Source of the DNA: Luteimicrobium sp049844995
Lineage (GTDB): Bacteria > Actinomycetota > Actinomycetes > Actinomycetales > Cellulomonadaceae
Assembly: GCF_049844995.1 (NCBI RefSeq)
Contig: NZ_JBNCMC010000004.1
Coordinates: forward strand, 1-64,000
Length of the DNA stretch: 64,000 nucleotides
Direction of reading: 5' to 3'
The notes below the pieces were generated by a model, which saw nothing but the letters and a program-made list of their open reading frames with translations, was not told the DNA's origin and ran no database searches. Shown here in pieces: positions 57,341-64,000 of the stretch. Both the position numbers and the translations under genes were made by a program. Each line of letters begins with the position of its first letter. Position 1 is the first letter of the stretch.

Positions 57341-59679
57341 GACCCGACCGCCCGCGCCGACGACAGCTGGGCGCGCTGGCGCTGGATCAGCACGTCCTGC
57401 AGGTCGGCGAGGGGCTTGCCGTCGTCGCCGCGGTCGTGGCGCACCCAGGTCCCGTCGGGCAGCAGGTGCCAGCTGCTCGTCGCGTCGGACATCGACAGGT
57501 CGAAGAGCTCGAGGAGCTCGTCGATGTGGCCGGGGTCCTTGAGCCGGACCAGCGCCTCGACGCGGCGGTCGAGGTTGCGGTGCATGAGGTCGGCGGACCC
57601 GATGAAGATCTCCGGACCCGGGGCGGCGCCGTCGGAGGTTCCGGTGACGGCGGGGGCGTCGTCGGGCTCCCCGCCGGAGTTCGCGAACGCGTAGATCCGC
57701 GAGTGCTCCAGGTAGCGGCCCAGGATCGACCGGACCCGGATCGTCTCCGACAGCCCCGGCACGCCGGCACGCAGCGCGCAGATGCCCCGGACCACCAGGT
57801 CGACCGGGACGCCGGCCTGCGAGGCCCGGTACAGCGCGTCGATCGTGGCCTCGTCGACGACCGAGTTGACCTTGATCTTGACCCACGCCTCGCGGCCCGC
57901 CAGCGCGGCGCGGCGCTCGCGCTCGATCCGCTCGACCAGGCCCGTCCGCACCGCGCGCGGCGCCACGAGGAGCCGGTGGAAGGTCGAGCGCGGGGCGTAG
58001 CCCGACAGCTGGTTGAACAGGCGCGTGAGGTCCTGCCCGACGTCCGGGTCGCACGTGAGCAGCCCGAGGTCGGTGTACAGGCGGGCCGTCTTCGGGTTGT
58101 AGTTCCCCGTGCCGACGTGGCAGTAGCGCCGCAGCGAGCCGTCCGGCTCCTGCCGGACGACGAGCGCGAGCTTGCAGTGCGTCTTCAGCCCCACGATCCC
58201 GTACACGACGTGCACGCCCGCCTGCTCGAGCTTGCGGGCCCACTCGATGTTCGCCTGCTCGTCGAACCGGGCCTTGATCTCGACGAGAGCCAGCACCTGC
58301 TTGCCGGCCTCGGCCGCGTCGATGAGCGCGTCGACGATGGGCGAGTCGCCCGACGTGCGGTACAGCGTCTGCTTGATCGCGAGGACGCGCGGGTCGGCCG
58401 CCGCCTGCTGGACGAACGTCTGGACCGACGTCGAGAACGAGTCGTACGGGTGGTGGAGCAGGATGTCCTGCTCGCGGATCGCCGCGAAGATGTCCGTCGG
58501 CAGCGCGGACTCGACCTCGGCGAGCTGGCGGTGCGTCGTCGGGACGAACCGGGGGTAGTGGAGCTCGGGGCGCTCGAGGTCCGCGATGAGGTTGAGGCCC
58601 GTGAGGTCGAGCGGCGCGGGCAGCGTGTAGACCTCGGACGCGTCCATGCCGAGCTCCCGGATCAGCAGCTCGCGGATGCGCGGGCTGATGCCCTCGGCGA
58701 GCTCGAGCCGCACGGGCGGGCCGAACCGGCGCCGCAGCAGCTCCTTCTCCATGGCCTTGAGGAGGTTCTCGGCGTCGTCCTCCTCGACCTCCACGTCCTC
58801 GTTGCGGGTCACGCGGAACGTGTGGTGCTCCAGCACCTCCATCCCGGGGAAGAGCTGGTCGAGGTGCTGCCCGATGACCTCCTCGAGGGGCACGAACGAC
58901 GTGGGGCCCTTCTCCGGGTCCGCGGTCTGCGTGCTCGGCGCCGACGGGCGGCCCCGCGCGTCGACCGCGATGAAGCGGGGCAGCAGCGGCGGGATCTTGA
59001 CGCGGGCGAAGTGCTCCTTGCCGGTCGTCGGGTTCACGACGACGACCGCGAGGTTGAGCGAGAGACCCGAGATGTAGGGGAAGGGGTGCGCCGGGTCGAC
59101 GGCGAGCGGCGTCAGGACGGGGAAGATCTGCTTGCGGAAGTACTTGCGCAGCCGGTCCTGCTCGTGCTCGGAGAGCTCGTCCCAGTGCACCAGCGTGATG
59201 CCCTCGCCGACGAGCGCCGGCTGCACCTGCTCGCGGAACACCCGCGCGTGCTCGTCCATGTGCGCGTGGGCGTGCTCGCTGATCACCTCGAGGACCTGGT
59301 GCGGGGAAAGGCCCGACGCCGCCGTCATCGCGATGCCCGTGGCGATGCGGCGCTTCAGGCCGGCGACGCGGACCATGAAGAACTCGTCCAGGTTCGACGC
59401 CACGATGGCCAGGAACCGGACGCGTTCGAGGAGGGGGAGCGCGTCGTCCGCGGCCAGCTCCAGGACCCGGCGGTTGAACGCCAACCAGCTGACCTCGCGG
59501 TCGAGGAAACGGTCGTCCGGCAGCTCGGGGAGCGACTCGTCCAGCCGGGCGATCCCGGCGGCGAGCGCGGCGGGAGCGTCCGCCGCTCCGTCGTCGGCGA
59601 TGTGCTCCGCGATGTGGGCGGCAAGCTCGGGCTCGAGCGTCGCCTGGGTCCCCGCGGTGGCGGCGGTGCTCTCAGTCAT
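57337..59679 (-). CDS. ppk1: polyphosphate kinase 1
   Basis: 780 residues. The N-terminal and head domains carry RFLDREVSWLAFNRRVLELA, FFMVRVAGLKRR and PLAVDPAHPFPYISGLSLNL; the first catalytic domain has VLALVEIKARFDEQANIEWA and the autophosphorylated His in RYCHVGTGNYNPKTARLYTD (about residue 480), and the second has DLVVRGICALRAGVPGLSE. It makes polyphosphate from ATP. CACGAT (59691-59686) lies exactly six bases before the ATG at 59679, fixing a leaderless start. With pit and the PhoU-like gene nearby, phosphate handling is a local theme. Confidence 0.97.
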   Translation of the reverse strand: MTESTAATAGTQATLEPELAAHIAEHIADDGAADAPAALAAGIARLDESLPELPDDRFLDREVSWLAFNRRVLELAADDALPLLERVRFLAIVASNLDEFFMVRVAGLKRRIATGIAMTAASGLSPHQVLEVISEHAHAHMDEHARVFREQVQPALVGEGITLVHWDELSEHEQDRLRKYFRKQIFPVLTPLAVDPAHPFPYISGLSLNLAVVVVNPTTGKEHFARVKIPPLLPRFIAVDARGRPSAPSTQTADPEKGPTSFVPLEEVIGQHLDQLFPGMEVLEHHTFRVTRNEDVEVEEDDAENLLKAMEKELLRRRFGPPVRLELAEGISPRIRELLIRELGMDASEVYTLPAPLDLTGLNLIADLERPELHYPRFVPTTHRQLAEVESALPTDIFAAIREQDILLHHPYDSFSTSVQTFVQQAAADPRVLAIKQTLYRTSGDSPIVDALIDAAEAGKQVLALVEIKARFDEQANIEWARKLEQAGVHVVYGIVGLKTHCKLALVVRQEPDGSLRRYCHVGTGNYNPKTARLYTDLGLLTCDPDVGQDLTRLFNQLSGYAPRSTFHRLLVAPRAVRTGLVERIERERRAALAGREAWVKIKVNSVVDEATIDALYRASQAGVPVDLVVRGICALRAGVPGLSETIRVRSILGRYLEHSRIYAFANSGGEPDDAPAVTGTSDGAAPGPEIFIGSADLMHRNLDRRVEALVRLKDPGHIDELLELFDLSMSDATSSWHLLPDGTWVRHDRGDDGKPLADLQDVLIQRQRAQLSSARAVGS

Positions 59680-59685
59680 GCACTC

Positions 59686-59691
59686 ATCGTG
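59686..59691 (-). promoter_or_regulatory. -10 element of ppk1 (leaderless)
   Basis: CACGAT ends exactly six bases before the ATG at 59679, so the first base of the codon is the expected start of transcription. Confidence 0.45.
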
Positions 59692-59756
59692 GCACCGAAT
59701 CGTGAACACCGGGTGACGTGGTTCACGGCGCGTGCTCCGGGGACGCGCTCACCTGC

Positions 59757-59762
59757 CAGGAT
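59757..59762 (+). promoter_or_regulatory. -10 element for leaderless transcription of the 59769 gene
   Basis: CAGGAT ends six bases before the ATG at 59769; no ribosome site is present. Confidence 0.4.
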
Positions 59763-59768
59763 GTCGGC

Positions 59769-60173
59769 ATGGCGCGCGCGGAACGGCTGGAGACGACGGT
59801 GCGGCTCGTCCACGCGCCCGCCGACGGACGCTCCTACGCGGTGTCCGCGCACCTCGACGCGGTTCTCGACGAGGGGCGCCGCGTCGTCCTGCTCGACGAC
59901 CGCGGCTGGAGCACCACCGCCTTCGGCCCGGTCGACCCGCCGGGCCTGTGGGGACGCGAGACCGCAGCGGAGCTCGAGGAGACCGCGCGCGTCGTCGTGG
60001 GGCCCGACGAGCCCGCGCCCGGGCGCACGCGCGAGGAGGAGGACGCCCTGCACTGGGCCGCGCTCGCGGCGCGCCTCGGCGGGGAGGGCGTCGTCGTGGA
60101 CGGCGCCGGGCTCGCCCGGCTGCCGCACGACGTCGTGCTCGACGAGCGGCTGCTCGCCCGACTCCGGCCCTGA
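59769..60173 (+). CDS. conserved hypothetical protein
   Basis: 134 residues, soluble. LVHAPADGRSYAVSAHLDAV, LLDDRGWSTTAFGPVDP, and a Glu-rich helix (TREEEDALHWAALAARLGG) are its features; no motif of a known enzyme is seen. Its start is fixed by a leaderless promoter. It is divergent from ppk1 with 89 bases between the start codons and converges on the Lrp-type regulator. Confidence 0.65.
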   Translation: MARAERLETTVRLVHAPADGRSYAVSAHLDAVLDEGRRVVLLDDRGWSTTAFGPVDPPGLWGRETAAELEETARVVVGPDEPAPGRTREEEDALHWAALAARLGGEGVVVDGAGLARLPHDVVLDERLLARLRP

Positions 60174-60192
60174 GCGCGGCGCCGCGCGCCGC

Positions 60193-60729
60193 TCAGGACA
60201 GAGGCCCGCGCAGCTCGTCGAACCCGTCGGCGTCGCCCCAGTGGTCGAGCCCGCGCAGGTGGTCGAAGACGATCTGCGTGTGGGTCGACGCGACGACCGG
60301 GTCGCTGGACAGCGGGCCGGCCACGAAGTCCCGCAGCTGCTCGGGCGACGTCGTGACGACGCGCACGAGGAAGTCGTCCTGGCCGCCCACGAAGAACACG
60401 TCGAGGACGTTCGGGTGCCGCGCCATCTTGGAGGCGAACGTCTTGATGACGGTGCGTGCCTGCGCGCGGAGCCGCACGGACACGATCGCCTGCAGCGGCA
60501 GCCCGACGGCGCGGTAGTCGACGTCCGCGTGCGACGCGCCGAGCACCCCGGCGCTGCGCAGCGCGCGGACCCGGGCGTGCGTCGTCGACGGCGCGACGTG
60601 GAGGCGGTCCGCCAGAGCCGCGTTGGTGAGGTCCGCGTCGCGCGCGAGCTCCCAGAGGATCTGCTCGTCGAGGTCGTCGAGGCGAACGTCCTGCTCCGTG
60701 CGGCCTCCTCGCGCGTCCGCTCGCGGCAT
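60193..60729 (-). CDS. Lrp/AsnC-family regulator, likely of alanine dehydrogenase
   Basis: 178 residues. The N-terminal helix-turn-helix is LDDLDEQILWELARDADLTN, AALADRLHVAPSTTHARVRA (about residues 17-56); the RAM ligand domain follows (about 75-165; GGQDDFLVRVVTTSPEQL). Lrp/AldR proteins next to ald respond to alanine and activate ald. This gene is divergent from ald with 135 bases between. Confidence 0.93.
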   Translation of the reverse strand: MPRADARGGRTEQDVRLDDLDEQILWELARDADLTNAALADRLHVAPSTTHARVRALRSAGVLGASHADVDYRAVGLPLQAIVSVRLRAQARTVIKTFASKMARHPNVLDVFFVGGQDDFLVRVVTTSPEQLRDFVAGPLSSDPVVASTHTQIVFDHLRGLDHWGDADGFDELRGPLS

Positions 60730-60754
60730 CTTCTGCGCTCCTCGGGCTGTTCGT

Positions 60755-60803
60755 CGAAGGATCTTCGCCCCCGGCCTGGGCCACGGGACGTTCTTCCTAG
60801 TGT
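60755..60803 (+). promoter_or_regulatory. ald control region: Lrp-type palindrome and -10 element
   Basis: CGAAG-GAT-CTTCG (60755-60767) is a perfect 5-3-5 palindrome, and the -10 TAGTGT lies at 60798-60803. The palindrome is upstream of the promoter, where an activator such as the adjacent Lrp-type protein would bind. Confidence 0.5.
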
Positions 60804-60864
60804 GGCGCGTATCACCACCAGGTGCCGGGCGCGCCGTGCCGTCCGGTCAGTCGAGGGAGTCGTC

Positions 60865-61965
60865 ATGCGCATCGGAGTTCCCGCCGAGGTCAAGGACCAC
60901 GAAGGCCGCGTCGCGCTCACGCCCGCCGGGGCGCAGGATCTGGTGCGCGCCGGCCACACCGTCACGGTGCAGCGGGGCGCCGGGCTGGGGTCCGCCCTGG
61001 CCGACGACGCCTACACGGCCGTCGGCGCCCGGCTCGGGTCCGTCGACGAGGCGTGGGGCGCGGACCTCGTCCTCAAGGTCAAGGAGCCGGTCGCGTCCGA
61101 GTACGGGTACCTGCGCCCCGACCTCACCCTGTTCACCTACCTGCACCTGGCCGCGGACCTGCCGCTCGTCGACGCGCTGCTCGCGGCCCGCACGACGGCG
61201 CTCGCGTACGAGACCGTGCAGCTCGCCGACGGCAGCCTGCCGCTGCTCGCGCCGATGAGCGAGGTCGCCGGGCGGATGTCCGTCGTCGCGGGGGCCTACC
61301 ACCTGCTCGGGGCGCAGGGCGGCTCCGGGACCCTGCTCGGCGGCGTGCCGGGCGTGCGGCCCGCGAACGTGGCGATCATCGGCGGCGGGTCGGCGGGCCT
61401 CGAGGCCGCGCGCCAGGCCGTCGCGCTGGGTGCCCGGACGACCGTGCTCGACCTCTCGCTGCCGCGGCTGCGCGAGATCGACGCCCTGTTCCAGGGGCGG
61501 GTCGCGACCGTCGCGTCCTCCGCGTACGAGGTCGAGCGGACGCTGCTCGACGCGGACCTCGTCGTCGGGGCCGTCCTCGTCCCCGGCGCCCGGGCGCCCC
61601 GGCTCGTCAGCCACGACCTGGTGGCGCGCATGAGGCCGGGCAGCGTGCTCGTCGACGTCGCGATCGACCAGGGGGGCTGCTTCGAGGACTCGCACCCGAC
61701 GACGCACGCCGACCCCACCTTCCGCGTCGAGGGTTCGGTGTTCTACTGCGTGGCCAACATGCCCGGCGCGGCGGCGGCCACCGCGACGCCCGCGCTCACC
61801 AACGCCACGCTGCCCTACGTGCGCGAGCTCGCCGGCCGGGGCTGGCGCGCCGCCGTCGCCGACGACCCCGCCCTGGCCCACGGACTCAGCACCGTGGACG
61901 GGAAGGTCGTGCACCCGGCCGTCGCGGCCGCCGTCGCGCGACGGGGGACGACCGTCCCGGCCTGA
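60865..61965 (+). CDS. ald: alanine dehydrogenase
   Basis: 366 residues; converts L-alanine to pyruvate and ammonia with NAD, or the reverse. MRIGVPAEVKDHEGRVALTP at the start, the catalytic Lys in LVLKVKEP (about residue 74), His in FTYLHLAAD (about 95), the NAD loop IIGGGSAGLEAARQA (about 171), DVAIDQGG and CVANMPGAA are all present. GAGGGAG precedes the ATG. It links to nitrogen supply and to redox balance under low oxygen. Confidence 0.97.
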   Translation: MRIGVPAEVKDHEGRVALTPAGAQDLVRAGHTVTVQRGAGLGSALADDAYTAVGARLGSVDEAWGADLVLKVKEPVASEYGYLRPDLTLFTYLHLAADLPLVDALLAARTTALAYETVQLADGSLPLLAPMSEVAGRMSVVAGAYHLLGAQGGSGTLLGGVPGVRPANVAIIGGGSAGLEAARQAVALGARTTVLDLSLPRLREIDALFQGRVATVASSAYEVERTLLDADLVVGAVLVPGARAPRLVSHDLVARMRPGSVLVDVAIDQGGCFEDSHPTTHADPTFRVEGSVFYCVANMPGAAAATATPALTNATLPYVRELAGRGWRAAVADDPALAHGLSTVDGKVVHPAVAAAVARRGTTVPA

Positions 61966-61975
61966 CGCGCTGCGC

Positions 61976-62920
61976 TCAGCCGCGCGGCGCGGTGGCCTCC
62001 GACAGGCGGGCCAGCTCGTCGGCGTCGAGCTCCACGCGCGCCGACTCGAGCAGCGTCGCGACCTGCTCGACGTTCCGACCGCTCGCGATCGGGGCCGCGA
62101 CCGCGTCCTGCTGCCGCAGCCAGGCGAGCGCGACCGCGGCGACGCTCGTCGCGTGGGCGGCGGCGACGTCGTCGAGGAGCGAGAGGAGCTCGACGTTGCG
62201 CGGGTCGTCGAGGTACGTGGCGGCCTTCCCGGCCCGCGGCGAGTCGACGGGCGCCCCGCCCGCGCGGTACTTGCCCGTGAGGAACCCGGCGGCGAGCGAG
62301 TGGTACGGCGCCTCGACGATCCCCAGCTCGCGCAGCGTCGGCACGAGCTCCGCCTCGACGGCGCGCTCGACGAGCGACCAGCGGTCCTGCGCGACGGTGA
62401 AGGGCGTGAGGCCCTCGGCCTCGGCGATCTTGGCGGCGGAGACGAGGCGGTCGGCCGAGAAGTTCGACGCGCCGAGCTCGCGGACCTTGCCCTCGCGGAC
62501 GAGCGCGTCGAACGCGGCGAGGTACTCCTCCTGCGGCACGTCGGCGTCGTCGCGGTGCGCGTAGTAGAGGTCGAGGTGGTCCGTCCGCAGGCGGCGCAGC
62601 GAGTCCTCGACGGCGGCCCGGATGTTTGCCGGGGACAGGCCGGGGCGGGTCGCGAGCGAGTAGACCTTGGTGGCGATCTCGACGCGGTCGCGGTTCCCGC
62701 GCGACGCGAGCCACTCGCCGATGATCGCCTCCGACTCGCCGCCCGAGTTGCCCGGCACCCAGGCCGGGTAGACGTCGGCGGTGTCGATGGCCCGGCCGCC
62801 GCCGTCGACGAACGCGTCGAGGACGCGGAAGCCCTCGTCGCGGTCGGTGGTCCACCCGAAGACGTTGCCGCCCAGGACGACGGGGCCGAGGTCGAGCCGG
62901 GTGCGGGTCTGGTGGGTCAT
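61976..62920 (-). CDS. aldo/keto reductase
   Basis: 314 residues. VVLGGNVFGWTTD at the start, then AIDTADVYPAW (catalytic Asp and Tyr), EIATKVYS (Lys), LDLYYAHRDD (His) and the NADP motif APIASGRNVEQV. The family acts on small aldehydes or sugars. It differs clearly from the reductase at 42600-43490. It converges on ald with ten bases between. The ATG at 62920 is chosen at MTHQTRTRLDLG. Confidence 0.92.
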   Translation of the reverse strand: MTHQTRTRLDLGPVVLGGNVFGWTTDRDEGFRVLDAFVDGGGRAIDTADVYPAWVPGNSGGESEAIIGEWLASRGNRDRVEIATKVYSLATRPGLSPANIRAAVEDSLRRLRTDHLDLYYAHRDDADVPQEEYLAAFDALVREGKVRELGASNFSADRLVSAAKIAEAEGLTPFTVAQDRWSLVERAVEAELVPTLRELGIVEAPYHSLAAGFLTGKYRAGGAPVDSPRAGKAATYLDDPRNVELLSLLDDVAAAHATSVAAVALAWLRQQDAVAAPIASGRNVEQVATLLESARVELDADELARLSEATAPRG

Positions 62921-63077
62921 GGTTGCTCCGATGCTCGCTGGTCCCTGCACCAGGTGCCAACCGCGCGGCCGGGGCAACGTTTCCCGGCGGCGCGCTCCAG
63001 CCGTGTGGCGTGCGTCACGGTGCGCCCGCGCCCCCGGCGCCCCGGCCGTCCTGCCGGGGCGCCGGCGGCTGATTCCG

Positions 63078-63554
63078 TCAGTCCGCGTCGGCCGCGACGA
63101 CGGGCGCGGCGCCCGTCTCGACCGTGACGCGGTGCGTCGTCGGGCCGGCGAGCACGCCGCCGACCGTGACGGCGAGGACGCCGGCGTCGTAGCGGGCTGT
63201 GACGTCGTCGCCGGACGCTGCGCGGGGCAGCGTCACGCCGCGGCGGAACGACCCGTAGCGGGTCTCGCGGACCCTCGGCGTGTCGGCGGCGCCGTCGGCG
63301 TCGTGAGCCCGGGCGTCCTTGCGCTCGCCCGAGACGACGAGGCGGCGCCCCTGGACCTCGACCGACACGTCCTCGGCCGGGTCGATGCCCGGGAGGTCGA
63401 AGCGGGCGACGAGGTCGTCTCCGTCGCGGTACACGTCGGCGGCGGGGGAGAAGCCGTCCGCCTCGCGGCGGTCGGCCGTGCGAACCGGTCGGCCCGTCCA
63501 GAGGTCGCGGAACAGGCGGTCGACGTCGGTGTAGCCGGTGAGCGTTGCAGTCAT
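63078..63554 (-). CDS. small heat-shock protein (Hsp20/alpha-crystallin family)
   Basis: 158 residues. The alpha-crystallin domain runs from about residue 38 (PAADVYRDGDDLVARFDLPG) to about 140, with VEVQGRRLVVSGERK, RYGSFRRGVTLP and AGVLAVTV, the usual Gly-x-Leu core. It holds unfolding proteins in heat or acid stress. GAAGGAG lies nine bases before the ATG. A HAIR sequence 51 bases upstream of the start indicates control by HspR, the dnaK-operon repressor. Confidence 0.95.
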   Translation of the reverse strand: MTATLTGYTDVDRLFRDLWTGRPVRTADRREADGFSPAADVYRDGDDLVARFDLPGIDPAEDVSVEVQGRRLVVSGERKDARAHDADGAADTPRVRETRYGSFRRGVTLPRAASGDDVTARYDAGVLAVTVGGVLAGPTTHRVTVETGAAPVVAADAD

Positions 63555-63604
63555 CGTGGTCTCCTTCGTGCGGGGCCGGAGCGGCCCGGTCTGACCACGA
63601 CAAC

Positions 63605-63625
63605 CTTGAGCGAGGGCCGCTCAAT
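63605..63625 (-). promoter_or_regulatory. HAIR (HspR-binding) element
   Basis: CTTGAGC-N7-GCTCAAT matches the HspR-associated inverted repeat CTTGAGT-N7-ACTCAAG with exact spacing and only outer changes. It lies upstream of hsp20. Confidence 0.85.
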
Positions 63626-63767
63626 CCCGGTTCGGGTACGCCCAGGACGAACGCCCGGCGCACGACGACGCGACCGTCGTGGCGTGCGGGTGGTCGACGC
63701 CGATCGCGACCACGACCGTCGCGGGTGAAAAGTCATCAAGAAGCGGGATATGACGGACGAACCGTCC

Positions 63768-63797
63768 TTGTGACGCTCCGAACCAGACTGATACCTT
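63768..63797 (+). promoter_or_regulatory. probable promoter of terD
   Basis: TTGTGA (63768-63773), 18 bases, TACCTT (63792-63797). It gives a leader of about 100 bases before the ATG at 63906. Confidence 0.55.
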
Positions 63798-63905
63798 GAG
63801 CCACCATCTTGGGGGGTAGGGCCGAAAAAACGTCGTTCGCGGCGTTCGTCGCGTTCGCTCCCTTCTCGAGCGACACCGGCGCGACGCGCCAGACGGAGGA
63901 CCAGC

Positions 63906-64000
63906 ATGGCCGTGAGCCTCGCCAAGGGCGGCAACATCTCCCTCGAGAAGGTCGCGCCGGGTCTCGTCCACGCGGTCGTCGGCCTGGGGTGGAACCCGCG
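63906..64000 (+). CDS. TerD-family protein, N-terminal part (cut by window edge)
   Basis: The first 31 codons are visible. MAVSLAKGGNISLEKVAPGL then HAVVGLGWNPR is the conserved opening of TerD/TerE-type calcium-binding stress proteins, as in tellurite resistance and phage defence gene sets. GGAGGA lies before the ATG. The rest of the gene and its neighbours lie outside the window. Confidence 0.88.
   Translation, partial: MAVSLAKGGNISLEKVAPGLVHAVVGLGWNP

Larger units (their letters stand above)
63555..63905. other. 351-base divergent gap between hsp20 and terD
   Basis: The gap holds the HAIR element near the hsp20 side (63605-63625) and the terD promoter (63768-63797). A stretch GGGGGG followed by AAAAAA (63811-63830) is unusual here but forms no hairpin I can see. 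No further gene is convincing. Confidence 0.5.

Noticed and set aside
57199..61965. A continuous rightward open frame of almost 1,600 codons
   Set aside because: Only its last 366 codons (ald) make sense; the rest is the shadow of mutT1 and ppk1 on the other strand.
63774..63830. A second HAIR site near terD (CTTGAGCC at 63795)
   Set aside because: No inverted partner ACTCAAG or GCTCAAG follows at seven bases.

Overview
The window is a 64-kb piece of a very GC-rich chromosome. Codon use with strong G/C at third positions, frequent GTG starts, a DUF3073-bldC pair next to purM, a PPK1-MutT1 pair, a HAIR (HspR) site, LexA boxes of the TCGAAC-N4-GTTCGA type, a 6C-like small RNA and many leaderless starts point to an actinobacterium. 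Several protein types suggest the Micrococcales, perhaps a Cellulomonas-like lineage; this is inference, since no rRNA is present.

Layout. 1-6.9 kb: the start of a LexA-boxed DUF222/HNH gene, then two secreted phosphate-releasing enzymes (an ExeM/NucH nuclease and a 5'-nucleotidase) that share a C-terminal module. 6.9-12.3 kb: purF, purM, DUF3073, bldC, two small membrane proteins, and tRNA-Glu, -Asp and -Phe. 12.3-18 kb: galE, hydrolases, a GDPD, a glycosyltransferase and the 6C-like RNA.

18.1-42.6 kb is the heart of the window: a nitrogen-scavenging region for purines and related N-heterocycles. A rightward operon (21.3-31.1 kb) holds a cytosine-deaminase-like hydrolase, an ABC transporter, oxidoreductases, a creatininase-family hydrolase, allantoinase, uricase and a guanine-deaminase-like enzyme. 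A leftward operon (42.4-33.5 kb) holds a Rieske oxygenase with its reductase (HpxD/HpxE-like), a LOG protein, an acetamidase/formamidase, an AtzH-amidase fusion (HpxZ/HpxY-like), a PucG-type aminotransferase, allantoate amidohydrolase and a fused OHCU decarboxylase-HIU hydrolase. Together these can take purine bases through urate, allantoin and ureidoglycine to glyoxylate/oxalurate and ammonia. No molybdenum xanthine dehydrogenase is present, so the Rieske pair is the candidate purine oxidase. Both operons start from promoters with the same architecture: a GTNAC-N6-GAAAC box typical of GlnR, 10 bases, then TAGCGT. A second LexA-boxed DUF222/HNH gene sits between the operons.

42.6-64 kb: an aldo/keto reductase with divergent MerR regulator, tRNA-Lys, an M50-like protease, an LLM flavoprotein, a DEAD-box helicase, msrB, a MarR-controlled 14-TM efflux pump, a PhoU-like/Pit phosphate pair, a MarR/azoreductase pair with two identical operators, ppk1-mutT1, an Lrp/alanine dehydrogenase pair, hsp20 with a HAIR site, and the start of a terD gene at the right edge.

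All assignments come from reading the sequence and from memory of families; no database search was run.
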